DNA from: Craspedostauros australis
Taxonomy: Eukaryota > Bacillariophyta > Bacillariophyceae > Mastogloiales > Achnanthaceae
DNA length: 64,000 bases
Direction of reading: 5' to 3'
Assembly (NCBI GenBank): GCA_026770025.1
Contig: JAMXDE010000072.1
Location: 62,001 to 126,000 of the forward strand
The translations under genes and the position numbers were made by a program. The notes under the pieces are model-generated. The model did not search any database, was not told the origin of the DNA, and saw nothing but the letters and a program-made list of their open reading frames with translations. Below, one piece after another: positions 10,391 to 23,205 of this stretch; the first letter of the stretch is position 1, and each line of letters opens with the position of its first letter.

Positions 10391-13300
10391 ATGTCGGAGG
10401 TAAGTGCGTCTTTCTGGAACTATCTTACGTATTAGATGTCACAGCACCGACTCACGACAGCACCCACATGTGGTCATTCCACGATATGCCAATGACCTAG
10501 AGCATCATTCAATAGACTCTCGTACTATGCGCGTTCTGGAGAGAGAGAGAGAGAGAGTGTGACAAGCTACAAGTGCACCGAGCGTGCCATTCGTTGTTTG
10601 CGTCAGATCATGGGATGGGATTGGAAAAGTATGGCGCCACAGGAGTAATCGCATCACACGCATAGCTTGTGGATACTCGACGCATGTAGGCGTATCTTGT
10701 TTGATGGCAACAGCCTAACACCAACCCAACCACTGCCCATCCAAACCCAATCTCCATGCCGTTTACACCATGCACGTGTGATATGCACTTTGCTCTGACC
10801 TACTCCGCACAATCTCGATTTGAAACCTGGCGTCATACTACACACATACACATATACACATGCCCATCGTGTTATCATCCATGACCAGCAGAGAGGCTCA
10901 CGCAAATCATCACGTCCCGGACGTTCGCGTGGAGGGCTGCGCAAGTCAGCCAACCTCGATTCAGTGCTGGTGGAGGAACCATTCGCGCTGGCCAAATCGG
11001 TGCCCTCCGCGACGAACCACCCCTCGCCAACCAACAGCGACGATGACAATGCTGGATTTGTGGGCGGCGGCAGCTCCAGGGACGCTCGCAAAAAGGGGTC
11101 ACGAAGGAGTGATCGCGAGGTCATCGAAGATGATGAGAATGATGATGACAACGGCACTCGGATAGAATTCACAGGTCAAGGTTGCTACGTCCGTGCCATG
11201 GCGAACAACAAACGATACTACGGTGTTCTTGTGGACCAGGCGTCTCTGCAAGAGGCGTCCGACCTGTGGTTCCGAGATTACGCGCAGTCCCTGAATCTCA
11301 ACCGGCGCATGAAGGTCCTGTTCGACTTTCAACATCACAAGCAGTTGCGACTTGAGCACCAGAAGCAAGAGCAAGCGCAACAGGTGGCGGCGAGTACTGG
11401 AGCAAGTGCTGCCGCACAAGTAGAAACGACGCAGAACGATAAGGACGGTACAGATGGCGGGAGCGATAGTGATGGCAATGATACTGCTGATGGGGGTACA
11501 GTTCGAAAGAAACGATCATTGGATGCAGCAACCGCGAGCGAAGCCTTGCCAGTAGCGCCAGTGTCAACAACGGCGCAAGCCATGGACAAAAGCGCAACAG
11601 CATCTACACCAAGTGCCTCCACAGCAGCAGCAACCGCGAGAGCAGCGGCAGTTCAACCACCACGAACACCCAATGCAGCAAACCAAGCGAGCACAGCCAC
11701 ACCTGCATCGATTGCCAAGGAGACGCCTCAACGTAAACGACAAAGGACATCTCCGCCTGCTCCCGAGCCACCACAGCAGCCACAACTCGGAGAGGAGGAT
11801 TTCCCCAACCGTCCAATCCAGAAGCTGAAGTACTTTCCCAGCACAAAGGCCCCACCCAAGAGAGCAGGGACGACGCGACCATCATCTTCGTCCGCGCAGA
11901 ATCAAGTTGTGGACACGGGATATCGCGTGCTGATCGCCACCTACTGCAACATGTACCAGGCTGCTGAGGGCGACCCGGACTTTGCCCAGCGCATATGGAA
12001 GGCATGCGACGACGGTGGGAACTTTGTAGTGGGTGCGAACGACGCTTCACCCGCCACTGCAACACCCTACTATTATCAGTACGAAGTCCTGCCGACAGCA
12101 CTCTCAGTCACCTCCAAAAAGGACCAAGAGCTCAAGTTTGGACAGGAGGACGGCAGACAGCCGAGACGGGACGGCCAGGGCAAGGGGAACGATACAGGCT
12201 TGCATATGAGCATGGGGATGCACGAGTTCTTGCAGAACACGCCCTTGCCACCGTGGTTCCCTCTCTCCAACCATCAAACAGGATCGAAGAGCAAGATCCT
12301 CGATCTCCTCAGCATGAAGCAGGACAGCCAGGGCAACGTGGTATGGGACGTCAATACTCCAGATCTCGATCACATGATCGCACAGGGAGATGGAGCGGTT
12401 GCCGCCGCTGCAACTTCGGCATCGTCGTTGTCGTCGTCGCGCCAACCATCAGCTGCCGTAGGTGATGACATCATGACCACGGATGCACCCACGCCGCCCA
12501 ACGAAAGATCGAGACGAGGTAGGCTCGCACAATCTCTGCGATCTTCGTCGTCGCCATCGCCATCCCCAAAGCCGACACCATCCAGGTCGCCACCACGTGT
12601 TGCGGCGACGACCAGCGCGGCAGCACTCTTAGCGGGGACCTACGTGCCCATGAAACCGCGAGCCTCGAAGCGGTACCAAATCGGCGTGTTGGGCGGAGGC
12701 ATCGCTGGGCTCTCGTGCTGCTTGGAACTGATCCGTCAGCTCGAGGAGCAAAACATCGATGCGCAGGTGGTGCTGCTGGAAGGGCGGGATCGATTGGGAG
12801 GCCGTTTGCACACGGACAGGACGACATTCAAACCGCAAAACCCGAACGGAAGATCCCTGGAGACCAGACAATCAGCCGCCGCGACCTTCCCAGTGGATCT
12901 GGGTGCGTCCTGGATCCACGGTATCGATCACAACCCATTGGCAGTCCTCGCAAAGAAGGCTGGATTGGATTTCGCAACTGCCTCCGAAGAGGTCGTCATG
13001 CTGTCATCGGGATGTCAGACCGTGGATCACAGCAAAGATGAATCGATGAAGAAGCTGTTCGATGACTTGCTGGACTTGGCAGCGGATGCGAGCTGGGCGA
13101 AACCGGAGTTCGCTGACTCCACCTTTGGCTCCAAAACCAACCGCAAGCACCAAACGACCGTGAAGTTCGTGCAGGAGCAGGCCGCTGTTCGATGGTACGC
13201 ATCCAAGCTGGTACCATCAACCCCATCCGCAGCAGCAGAAGCAGCAGCAACGGAAGCAGCAACAACGACAACGCAAGAAGCAGGCAAAGCGGCAACAGCG

Positions 13301-16300
13301 ACAACGACGCCTCGTGAGGGTGTGCGGACGAGCACGCGGATCAAGGAGAAGGAGAGATCGAGGCTTACAATTCCGGAGGGCATCGTCGAGACGACGAGCA
13401 CGCCACCACATCGCAGATCCTCCGATCGTTCAATCGACTTTGAGATTGGCAACGCCATCGCAAAGCACAAGCAGAGGGAGTTCTCGAAGATCGGAGAAAC
13501 AGAACATCGCATGCTGCTGTGGAACACGAAGAACATCGAGTACGCACTTGGAGCCAACATCGTTGATCTTTCCATGAGGCACTGGGACTCCGACGAACGG
13601 CATGCCTTCGAGGGTGACCACGTCCTCCTCCCCCAAGGTTACTCCAGCGTCGTTGAGCACATCAGAAAGGAATTGGAGAAGACGGGGCCAGATCGATTCC
13701 AGTGCCATCTCAACTACCCCATCGGTAGGGTGGAGTACGCCCGCAAGTCGTCCACCGAGCCGCATTCAGAACGCGACCGAATGTCTGGGAGGATACGCAG
13801 ACTGGTGGAGCTCTCCGATACGTGTAGCGTGTCGAGGCAGGACGGCACCCAAACGATGTACTTCGACTTCCTTGTCAGCGCTCTGCCACTGGGTGTGCTG
13901 AAGGATTCCGTGGCGAAGGCGTACGACGTCCACACCACGGAGAAGGTCACATTTTCTCCCAACCTGCCGTTCCCGAAACGCGATGCGATCCAGAATGTGG
14001 GGTTCGGTCTGTTAAACAAGGTGTACGTGCAGTTCGCGAAGCCGTTTTGGAGGGAGCTGGATGTTCTGGGCGACGATCCGGTGAAGAGCGTGTTTGGAAA
14101 CTCCACCGGCGTCAACCCTCACCAGTACATGTTCTTCGACATGGGCAAGATCCTCGGCACGAAGGACAGCCGCCCCGCCATCTTGATGACCCTGATCTCC
14201 GGCAAGGAGGCGGTCGCCTGCGAACGGCTGACTGATGCAGACATGGTGGCGCAAGTCATGTCGACCCTGCGAGAGATTTTCTCCAAGATGGAGGTCCCCG
14301 AACCCATCGCACATCGCATCACACGGTGGGGCCATGACAAGTTCTCCAGAGGTTGCTACACATACCTGCCGCCCGGTGCGACAGATCAAGACTTCCATCT
14401 TCTGAAATCACCCATCAACGCCGAAAACGACCCGCTCACGTCGGAGAGATCAGGCACGATGAGATTGTTCTTTGCTGGCGAGCACACGTCGGTGCTCCAC
14501 CCCAGCATGGCGCATGGGGCGATGATTTCGGGACTGCGCGCAGCGAAGGAGATCGTGTCGGCCATGAAGTCCGGCCAAAGGGAAGACGCCAGCCTCGACA
14601 AGAACATCCCGATGGTGGTGTACCGATACGAGAATCGACACGAACAGCTCACGTGTCGGCTGTGCCACAAGGAAGGCAGCCAAATCCGAGAGGGAGCCTT
14701 ACTCGCATTCCAACGCGGTGCGAGGCAGACACTTGCGCACAGCAACTGCGCGGAATACTCGCCTGAGGTGGAAGTCATCGACGGGAAGTGGAAGAACGTT
14801 CTCCGTGCCGTGACCCGCGGACGACAGCTGGAGTGTTACATCTGCGGCGTGACAGGCGCCACCATCGGTTGCACAGCCGAGGGTTGTTACCGCATCCATC
14901 ACTTTGGCTGCGCCGAAGACACCGGCTGGAGGTTCGATCGGGATGGCAAGGTGTTCCTGTGCGACCTTCACCGTCAAACGACGAACGACGAGGTGTCGAA
15001 GGGTGCGTGCGATCGCGTCTCCATGCCATTCTTCTTGGCGCACAATCCTGCCTCCGAGATGATCTGCGGATTCTGCAAGGCCCCCGAAGGGACCGACCGT
15101 GATCATGGACTTGGTCAGCTGCTCGCATTCTCGCTATCCTCCGCGAGGCAGCAGCAGGTTTGCGCTCACAATTTGTGTGCGAAGTACACGAACATTGTGG
15201 AGACCAAGCCGCTGGAATCCTCGCGGATGGGCATGGAGTACCAAAACATCTTCGCTGCCATTCGCCAAGCGAAACGGTGCAACGAATGCCGCAAGACCGG
15301 TGCCACTGTGAAGTGCATGGAGGACGATTGTTACTTGTTCTACCACATCTCGTGCGCCATGGAGTCGGGCTGGAAGTTTGGGAGGAATGGCAAGCGCCAT
15401 TTCCGGTGCATCACACATCGATTCTCCAAATCCAAGACTCATCACCAGAAAAGCAGCGGTGGCAGTGGCAGTAGCAGTGGCAGTCCGAAGAATCGGAATG
15501 CTCTTGCGACCGCGAGATCCGCAAGCTCGTCGCCCAAGGCCAAGGCCGAGGCACCATCGACACCGCCTCGTGACGCATCCGCGACGCCCAACGGCAGCGG
15601 CAGCGGCAAGACCACGCCGACCAGGATGGCAACCCGAAGCTCGCCTGCGTACTCCACACGATCAGCATCCAGATCCCCTCAGCCAAAGAGCGGAAGCGAA
15701 CCAGCTCCCGTCGCAGCGGCGGCGGCAGCAACACCGTCCCCATTCAAGCACAACCTCTTTGCGCGGTTCGGTGCCACCGTCATCAACGGGAATGGCAGCA
15801 ATGGCGACGGCGGGGGCGGGGGCAATGATGACGCTGAGGGCGGCGGCCCCGACACCGCGCAGGACGATGCAGCCACAGCCGACTTCGTTACGAGCACTGC
15901 GCGGCCAAACATTCGATTCGAGAGCAAGGCGGCCAACGATGACATCGGAGGTGCGAAGGAATCTGACTACGAAAGCTCGGAGGATGAAGATGGGGTGATC
16001 GACCTGGTGTCCGACTCAGATGAGAGCTACCACGGCCACGACGGTTCAGGACTTCAGGTGCTGGACCTGCCGTTGGCCAGCGACATCCCGGGCAGCAAGC
16101 TGATGGTCCGGTTGGAACGCCCGTCGCGCGAAGATCTGTGGAATCTGACGTTGCAAGTGATCCAGGATCGACGTCGCAAGACCGCGTCGAGCCGCCTGCT
16201 GGTGGCATCCGTGGGTCCTGTTCGAGAGTCGGATGACAAGGAGGAAACCAGTGGGGGTGTGACGGCCTCCTCGTCGGTCCAAGCTGGTGCCGTTCCGGAT

Positions 16301-16513
16301 GCGTCGACTGTGTCTTCCACGGAGGCCCGGCCCATGACGATGGATCCAATGAAACTTCAGGTGGGAGACACGGTCGTGTCATTGAACGGCTCGCGCGTTG
16401 GATCGGACGAGCTGAAGACGCTCCGCATGGTGCTCTTCCGTCTGAAGCAGGAGATTGACATCATGGTGGAGGTCGTCAGGGATCCCAACTGGTCCAACCG
16501 TACAAGTAGGTAG
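10391..16513 (+). CDS. LSD1-like flavin amine oxidase fused to two extended PHD fingers and a PDZ-like domain
   Basis: Spliced model: exon 1 10391-10399 (Met-Ser-Glu, then GTAAGTG), intron to 10888, exon 2 10889-16513, phase 0; about 1877 residues. It is chosen because exon 2 has no ATG at its 5' end (its frame opens only on TTG), and the micro-exon donor and the acceptor after GACCAG agree in phase; acceptor 10891 is an alternative. Seen: basic N-terminus; a conserved-looking block (about 91-151); Rossmann motif GVLGGGIAGLSC (about 600); DLGASWIHG; the catalytic-Lys segment GFGLLNKVYVQF (Lys about 1047, matching LSD1 Lys661 by family knowledge); FAD-binding FFAGEHT...HGAMISGLRAA (about 1200-1229); two Cys/His-rich ePHD modules (about 1254-1371 and 1394-1516); a low-complexity stretch; a PDZ-like end with LQVGDTVVSLNG. 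Expected role: nuclear histone-lysine demethylase or chromatin-bound amine oxidase. No SWIRM domain is visible. Confidence 0.85.
10400..10888 (+). other. Intron 1 of the amine-oxidase gene (inferred)
   Basis: GT-AG intron of 489 nt that starts GTAAGTG directly after a three-codon exon. It contains a GA microsatellite (10539-10557). The acceptor may be three bases further on (10891), which would drop one Gln. Confidence 0.65.
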
Positions 16514-17190
16514 CTCGTAAATGTGGTGGGACGGGTGTGAGATTTGGTTCGAATCAAAAGGGGGAATCCTCAGTGAATCTCTACCCACAGACCGACAGAG
16601 AGAAAGAGAGAGAGCGAGTGAGTCAGAGTACCTATGAATTACTCCAAACAACTGATTTGATGAATCGCTCCCATTCCGTACTACTCAAGTTAATAATAGA
16701 GAAGTTATGGGAGGCTACTCTGTCCACTGTGAGCCTGCATGGTGTGCATATACATATAATACTTGCCTTGGTACTTCTCCTGGTGTGAATGGAGTCAAGA
16801 GTTGGCTTGTTACATTCAGGGTATGCGCATTCCATCTCGTGTTCTGTCCGTTCTCTGCTCTTCAGTTTCTAGCTAGAATTTACCTAGGTTGAATCATGCA
16901 TGATTGAATCACGAGATGAAAGCGAACTCATGGTCAAACGAGTCATCTTGTCGATTGAATTCGAGGCACGACAACGGTTCTCCGCAAAAGAATCATTCCA
17001 AGTACACAACATTTCATGCTGAGCGGCAGACACCGATTGTTGGGGATTTCCGGAAGATGTTCGAAGAGTGTCCGAAAACTTGCTGCCAGCGAAGAGCTGG
17101 TTTTGATTGACACGAATGGAAGCACCGAAAACAAAGACAAACCTGTGAGAAATGGGGATGCGGGTGTTCGCGAACAACGGCAAAAGAACC
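16514..17190. other. Intergenic, no gene seen
   Basis: This holds the 3' region of the amine-oxidase gene and the left flank of the Harbinger-like element. Only short open frames occur. A tRNA T-loop-like string at about 16543 has no cloverleaf around it. Confidence 0.4.
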
Positions 17191-17237
17191 CCGGGAGTTG
17201 TCGGAAAAGGAGAAAAGCTTACTTTTTATGTCGGAAT
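17191..17237 (+). repeat. Left inverted terminal repeat of the Harbinger-like element (putative)
   Basis: Matches the reverse complement of 23206-23252 at roughly three quarters of positions. The conserved parts are GGGAGTTGTCGGAAAA, a GAGAAAA block, a T run and TGTCGGA. Confidence 0.55.
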
Positions 17238-17494
17238 TGGCAAGACTAAGTACTTGATTAGACATAAATATGTGATTTGCACCCATCATGGTACTTTGTT
17301 TGTTCCTACTACTATTGAGTACTTAGTTAGTGCTCTCCTTTGTGTTTCTGTTTCTGTTGTTTTCGTTGTTTTTTGGTGTTTGTTTTGGTTTTGTTCGTAC
17401 TGTTGTCGTGATTCTGTGTGATCTACTCTGGGGAGTAGTGCTCTCTGTCTGTGATTTCTGTGTGCTTTGCTGCTTCTCGTGTGATGTTTCTGGT

Positions 17495-17563
17495 GTTGAC
17501 GCATTCACGCTGATGCGGTGATTTTGTTGTTGTTGTTGTTGACGCATCCAGGCTGATGCGGTG
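17495..17563. repeat. Direct repeat pair next to the accessory gene 3' end
   Basis: A 26-bp unit starting GTTGACGCAT and ending GCTGATGCGGTG occurs at 17495-17520 and, with two changes, at 17538-17563. The two copies are separated by a TTG microsatellite. They lie in the 3' UTR of the minus-strand accessory gene. Confidence 0.6.
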
Positions 17564-17581
17564 TGCTGCGTTCCGCTGCAC

Positions 17582-19708
17582 TTAGGCGTTCACAGTGTGC
17601 CCTGTTGCATCGGCAGACACAACACTGCCATTCACTCCATCAGGCATTCCTGCTGCAGCTCTGCCTGATACCTCATCCACTTTCAGGCGGAGCACATCAT
17701 CACGACGCGGGGCGTCCTCACCGTTGCGGGGGCGCACAGAGCCAGTCAGAGGTGTCATCTCCATCTCGACAGTGGGGATGGAGCTTCCAGCACTGCTGGA
17801 TTGAGAAGAGCTCCAGACTGGGTCGGGAACGCCACCACCAGGCAACCCGCTGGGATTGTGGGAAGCCAGGGATGCGTTGGTGTGAGCTTGAAGGAGCTGC
17901 GCCTCAAGCTCAGCCAGCCGAGCCTGCGCATGCTGCTCACGAGCATGAGCTTCGTTGCGCATGGCCTCGAACTGGGCCCGAGCTTCATGCTCAATTCGGG
18001 CCTTGGCCTGAGCATCAAGCTGGGAGCGCTCTTTTGCTGCGCGCAAGAGAGCCTCGCATTCCGCCCGTTCCTTGCGAGCTAGCTCTTGCGCTCGAGCAAC
18101 TTGGGCTGCGGCCTCGCGCTCCATCTGCTGGCGGATCGCAGCAGTCTGCGCAGCAGTTTGGGCAGCATTCTGGGTGGCTGCTGCAGGGCTGGCAAACCCG
18201 CCACCAGGATTTGGAATCGGAGATCCGAACGGAGCAGGATGATGGTTGCCGTTGGCGCCGCCTGGTTGGGTTGGAGCAGGATGGCCAAAGGGGTGGGGCC
18301 CGAATCCTTGTGCAGTTGGGGCTGCAGGCAAAGGCATGGTGGGATTGAAGGAGTACACCATCCCATCCAAGCCGCGGACGCCACGACGACCAGCCGTCCC
18401 GAATTGCTGCTGATTGAAGCTCTCTTGGAAAAAGCAGAATGTCACCAGCGTGGTGGTGCCGAGATAGTTCTCAACTATCTCGAAGTTGGGCTCCTCGAGG
18501 TCCTTGGTCTTGACGTTGCGGAAGAGACTGTCAATCTTCCTTGGGAGGCTGAACTGACAGCTGACGACGAGCTCGCCTGCATCGTCGGTGACCTTCCGAG
18601 CGAGATCTTGGAAATAATTCTTAGCTGCTGCAAGGCTTGTAGAAAACCCTTTGTCATAACCATAGACTCCGTAGATGCACTCTGCTGTGAAGTACATCTT
18701 TGGCACTTTGTAGGTCAGCTTCAGTGTCCATCCTTCATCCTCTGTAGACAGCGCCACAGAATCCGGATCCACCTTTGCGTCCAGGACCACAAACATGTGA
18801 ATCCCCTCCCTGTAGCGCCCTGTTCCGTTTGCAGCTGTCAATGGATCAAAAGCACGTTCAGTGAATGATCCGAGCTTGACCATGTCCAGTGCAGGGCTCA
18901 TGGCGCGATCTGCACTCCGGATTCCCATGTTGTTCATGGCATCCACGATGGTCTTGTCGTTGGGTGTGGCGTCGCGCTTGGGGGCAGGAGGAGGTGTTGG
19001 TTTGCTCACGTCTCGGACAGGGGGTCCACGAGGGCCTTGAACTCCACGACGAGGCATAATGAATGGTGGGGTAGCTTGAGAGAGATCGTCGTCAACGAAT
19101 CCTGGGTCGAGCTCCAAGCTGTCTGAAGATACAGCAGAACCGAGACGATCAGAATGAACAGAAGGAAGGTAACTTTCGTCGTCGTCCGAAGAAGAACCGC
19201 GAGCAAGATCAGCAGCAGGAGGGTGATTGGCATCGGTGTTGTTAACAGCGCCTTGCGCTGGTCGGTAGTTCAGGTTGATCCCGCGTTCTTGACGCAACTC
19301 TGCGAGGCGTTCTGTGGAATCCAGACCGCACCTCTTGCGAAAATCAGATCCAAATCCTGTGCACAGCGAAGCAAATCAGAGCTGTGTGAGAAGAGATTTG
19401 TTTCACGAGCATGTCAGGACAGTCGGCAATCACAATAACAGTCACAACATGCAACATCACAAAACGGACGCACCTTTTCCACTCTCGAGGAACTTCAGCA
19501 GACGGGCCCAACAATTGAGAAAATTCTTCTTCGTGTTCTTCTGGCTGTAGAGACTGTGCCACTCGACGTGCGACTCCCAGAAGTTCGAGAAGCCTTCCTT
19601 GGTTGGTTGGAAGCGAGGGGGATTGGAGATGAAACCTTTGATGATGTATGCAGCGTGATCTCCTGCGGGTGACCACCTTTGAGCTCGAGCAACTTGGATT
19701 TGTGCCAT
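17582..19708 (-). CDS. Transposon accessory protein (second ORF of the Harbinger-like element)
   Basis: Spliced model on minus: exon 1 19474-19708, intron 19357-19473 (117 nt, GTGCGT...CACAG), exon 2 17582-19356; 669 residues and in frame across the junction. The ATG at 19708 opens MAQIQVARAQRWSPAG. The first 80 residues are Trp- and Arg-rich (WSPAG, FWESHVEWHS, NCWARLLKFLES) and could be the Myb/SANT-like DNA-binding domain known from PIF/Harbinger second ORFs, but I cannot confirm the fold. The middle (about residues 200-420 of the model) looks globular. The C-terminal third is a Gln/Ala/Glu-rich coiled coil (QQMEREAAAQVARAQELARK). The gene is head to head with the transposase, about 1.2 kb apart. 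By analogy the protein would help the transposase bind DNA or enter the nucleus. No stop interrupts it, so the copy may be functional. Confidence 0.65.
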
Positions 19709-20126
19709 CTTGGAGGTAAGCTGAATTGTGGGATTGTGATGGACACCCCTGCTACAGCAGATACTGCGAGTGCAGCGCTGCAAACAACTCGACCAATGCT
19801 GGGAGATGGTATCATCGATCGATCAATCAGCTGTCTATTCAATTCAAGCACGCAGGTAGGAAACAACGCAGCCAGACTACGGCAAGCATCCAGGCTGTCA
19901 CATCCGTCATTGCCTGTTTCAATCAGCAGTATTGCACAGATGAGGAGGATCGTGGTGCGTACATGAGGGCATGAGGTGCCATCATCCTGTTTGGTTCGGA
20001 ATGAAACTTCCTCGTGGGTCGAATTTGCTTTTTGTGGGAGCTCAGTTGGATTTGGTGAGCATACTCAGCTTCATGTGCTTTGGACGGCTCGCTTGGAATG
20101 ATGTCTGCAAATCTGTATATTGACCC

Positions 20127-20398
20127 TCCGACAAGAAATTCTTAGGAACCGACGGTATTCGTTTTTGGGGGGACAAGTACCTGGTTTTCGCCGACAAGTC
20201 TCATGTGTGCTTTCCTACGCAACAGTCAGTAGTAGCTCACGTAGAAAACAAAAGACAGAATTTGTTGTTCACAATTTCTGGTCCGACGAGTCAGAAGTTC
20301 TAGTCCGACGGTTACTAAACCGTTACTTTTCCTGCCTATTTAGTATCTGTCGGATGGAAATCGTGTACTTGTCGGATGCGGATTGCGTACTTGTCGGA
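20127..20398. promoter_or_regulatory. Cluster of six GTCGGA/TCCGAC sites between the divergent transposon genes
   Basis: TCCGAC at 20127, 20282 and 20304; GTCGGA at 20349, 20371 and 20393. The same hexamer occurs twice in each terminal repeat. The cluster sits upstream of the transposase, which suggests binding sites for the transposase or the accessory protein, or a shared promoter. Function is inferred only from repetition and position. Confidence 0.45.
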
Positions 20399-20898
20399 CG
20401 CCTTTTTGAAATGGTGTGGAGTGGAGTACTCGACTCTACTTGTCATTGGCTTGTGTCGAAGCCAGTCCCACCAAACAGCATGTTGACCCTGTCACAGGAC
20501 AGCTCATCGCAGAGGTGCGCTTTGGCCGATCGGCCTGTTCTCCGATTTGCGTTGCCACATGCAACGGAAGCAGACACACGAACCAAGGGTGCTTCACAAC
20601 GACGATCCAAGCCAAGCACCAACATCTCTTGCTCCTCTCTCCTGTGTTGAGTTCAGACGAAGGAAGAACACCATCCAACCCTTCCGGAGGTGGTCTCTTG
20701 GTGGAGAACATCATCAACTGGGGTACTCCAGTCACCACAGAACCATGCTCTTCGGTTTTCGCATCGCCATCATCGCACGGCCAACATCAATCAAAAACCA
20801 CGAACACAACGCGATGCTCTGCTTCCAACGATTCAAATGCAGAGGGATGCGAATGGCTCCATGCCAGTGGCTGCATCTACTGGTGCAAGCCAGCAACC

Positions 20899-22036
20899 AT
20901 GGGCACAAGAAGGCAGATGAATCAGACATCCCCATCATCAGACACGGATTCTCCCAAGTCAGTTGGTCGATCCTTCATGATTTGGAGAGGCAGGGACAGC
21001 CATCACTTCAGCTCCAACTTCTTCCTTCGAGCAAACACCCAACCAATGTTGAATGGCGCCTACGACCATCGGTACTCCATCGGCAGTGTGCAAGACTTCC
21101 TCGATCTTGCACGCTACATCCTTCTCACCCCTGGCCAGTGCATCACCAATCTACGATGCCGATCAGGTGCATTTGGGGAGGACTTCATCGTCGCATTTGG
21201 GATTTCGCCTCATCTCTGCTCTGTGCTCTGGACACTTGCAGCACGCCGTGGGGACCTGAAGCCAAAGCATCTCCTTTGGGCCCTGTACTACATGCGGCAC
21301 TACCCATCCGTGCGCATGGCATGCGTCTTCCTTCGGACCACAGATAAGACTCTCAAGCTCCATATCTGGTCAGCCATCAAGGCTGTAGCGGATTTGAAAA
21401 ATGATGTGGTAAGTCCAAGGGGAATGCATTTCATTCACAATTGATTCAGCAACAAACAAGCTCACATCTTTTGCACTGCTTGTCTCTCTTCGACGTCGCC
21501 ATGAAAAGATCCTGTGGGAGAACCGATACTCTGGGGATTTGAACAGATCGTGCCTGGTCACTGTTGATGGCACTGATTTCAAGATCAACGAGCCAACCCC
21601 ATTCGACTGCAAGTGGTATTCGCACAAGTTCCGATCGGCTGGAATCAGATATGAGATCGCTGTGTCGATCCAAAAGGGAGATATCGTATGGATGAATGGT
21701 CCGTTTGCTTGTGGGCGGCACCCAGACCTCAAGATCTTCCGCTCTTTGCTGAAACAGTACTTGGATGATGGTGAGATGGTGGAGGCTGATCGTGGATATC
21801 GCGGTGACGAAGCTGTCCGAACATCCGATGATTTTGTTACAGAGGCAGAGAAGCAAGCCAAAAGCCAAGCTCGTGCTCGCCATGAGACTGTGAATGGCCG
21901 CTTCAAGAATTGGAAGATCCTGGAGAATCGTTTCCGCCATGACCTTATGTTGCACAAGCATGTGATGAAAGCAATTGTCACTATAACCCAGCTTCAAATC
22001 GAACATGGAAACTCTCTATTCCAAGTACAATACTAG
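20899..22036 (+). CDS. DDE transposase, PIF/Harbinger-like (ISL2EU/IS4EU type)
   Basis: Spliced model: exon 1 20899-21408, intron 21409-21508 (GTAAGT...AAAAG, 100 nt), exon 2 21509-22036; phase 0, 345 residues. The ATG at 20899 (CAACCATGG) is the first in a frame that is open further upstream but without ATG. Exon 1 gives a helical N-terminal domain (FGISPHLCSVLWTLA, PKHLLWALYYMRHY). Exon 2 begins ILWENRY and carries the catalytic core: VTVDGTDFKINEP (Asp190), VEADRGYRG (Asp264) and RARHETVNGRF (Glu296), a D-73-D-31-E triad. The order of blocks (KWYSHKF, GDIVWMNGPFACGR, FRHDL, QVQY) matches the ISL2EU/IS4EU branch as I know it. All key residues are present and no frameshift is seen, so the enzyme may be active. 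It cuts and pastes the element by recognising its terminal repeats. Confidence 0.85.
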
Positions 22037-23205
22037 ATTATACAAGTTTCAACAATACTGAGGGATTCGTGGTCTGGAACGCATCTTGCAACAGCAACCA
22101 GGAGATTGAATCGCGTCGAATCCGGCAAATAGAAGAGCACTGCACCACCACTCATATACTATAATTGCATTAGATCCATTCTCAACTATTCTATTGACCA
22201 GATACACCACACCTTGTCCTAAACTGTGAGACGATGCAGCAATTCTGGGATGGATAGGACGTCAACGAGCATGTAAGCGCAGCACGATGAGAAAGTACTG
22301 CACTACTCTGCGTGCTCAAAATTGTGTGCGCTCTTCGGACAGTCAACTCGAGAACAAAGCGCAGCGAAGGAGACCCAATCGAGGAACCCCTTTCGCTTGA
22401 GTGTGTACAACATTGCTTCGTATTCAACGATACGAGACTCAACAACGCGACCATGGAGGTGCGATCTCTCTCTCTCTCTCTCTCTCTCTCCAGAGGGAGT
22501 CTGCTGCGGTGTGCATGCACGGTCTGCGCATGTTGCAACAAAATGGAGCGTGTCGGCGTGTGATCAGCTCTGACATCATTGCATGGGACAAGGATTCATA
22601 CTCTATCAACATCGATTGGGATGCTACTCCTTGAGTCTGCTGCTATCAATATTGCACAAAGATGGATGAGAGTGACACCCAGTGCATAGCGATGTGGAGA
22701 GTGACGATTGGTGGTTGGTCATCAGGCCAGCTCACGTTGTGGTGAATTTTTGCGGTTCGATACTACTGGTGGATTCCTCGCGCACTCCCCTGCAGGCAAT
22801 TCTCACTGATGGGAATCAAACGCATCACATCGTCAAGAAGGTAAGTGGCGTGGGGTCAGGAACGATACTCGATCGTCCCTGGTGGGCTTTTGATGAGTTC
22901 AATATAACAGTAGTACAAGCCAACAAACCAGAAGACAAAGACTTGTTCTGCCAACCAAGAAGACGGTGCTTTTTCCGGACCACCGCAGCAAAGTGTGACG
23001 AGAATGAGCAACACCAAAACACCGCCGCAGCGAGGAAATCCCATCTCCACACCCGCGACAATGCGGGACTCAGAAATGATCGTTTGCTCTCGTGAACCAA
23101 CTCGGCATTCTTAGAGTAGTCGTATGAGTCGAATATCTCGAATCGAGTGCGCTCCATCACGTGTGGCGAACTGGCAACTGGTAGTTTCTTGTCATTTGTG
23201 AACAG
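22037..23205. other. 3' non-coding part of the Harbinger-like element
   Basis: About 1.2 kb between the transposase stop and the right terminal repeat. It has a CT microsatellite at 22465-22490 and short open frames only. One (22676-22840) ends in a perfect GTAAGT donor, but no matching exon was found. Confidence 0.35.

Noticed and set aside
10820..10888. TTG-initiated N-terminal extension of the amine oxidase
   Set aside because: No ATG starts it, and the spliced micro-exon model gives a normal start in the same phase.
11099..15998. Several 100-200-codon frames within the amine oxidase gene on both strands
   Set aside because: Shadows of a GC-rich coding region; none shows family motifs.
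16530..16570. tRNA T-loop-like GGTTCGAATC
   Set aside because: No acceptor, D or anticodon arms around it.
17016..17249. Similar short peptides (SCRKRRKAYFLCRN and SCRKKRKSRFLCRS) at 17.2 and 23.2 kb
   Set aside because: The similarity is in DNA and lies exactly in the inverted terminal repeats, so it is better explained as transposon ends than as protein.
22676..22840. Short frame ending in a GTAAGT donor
   Set aside because: No partner exon or recognised family; could be part of the transposon 3' region.
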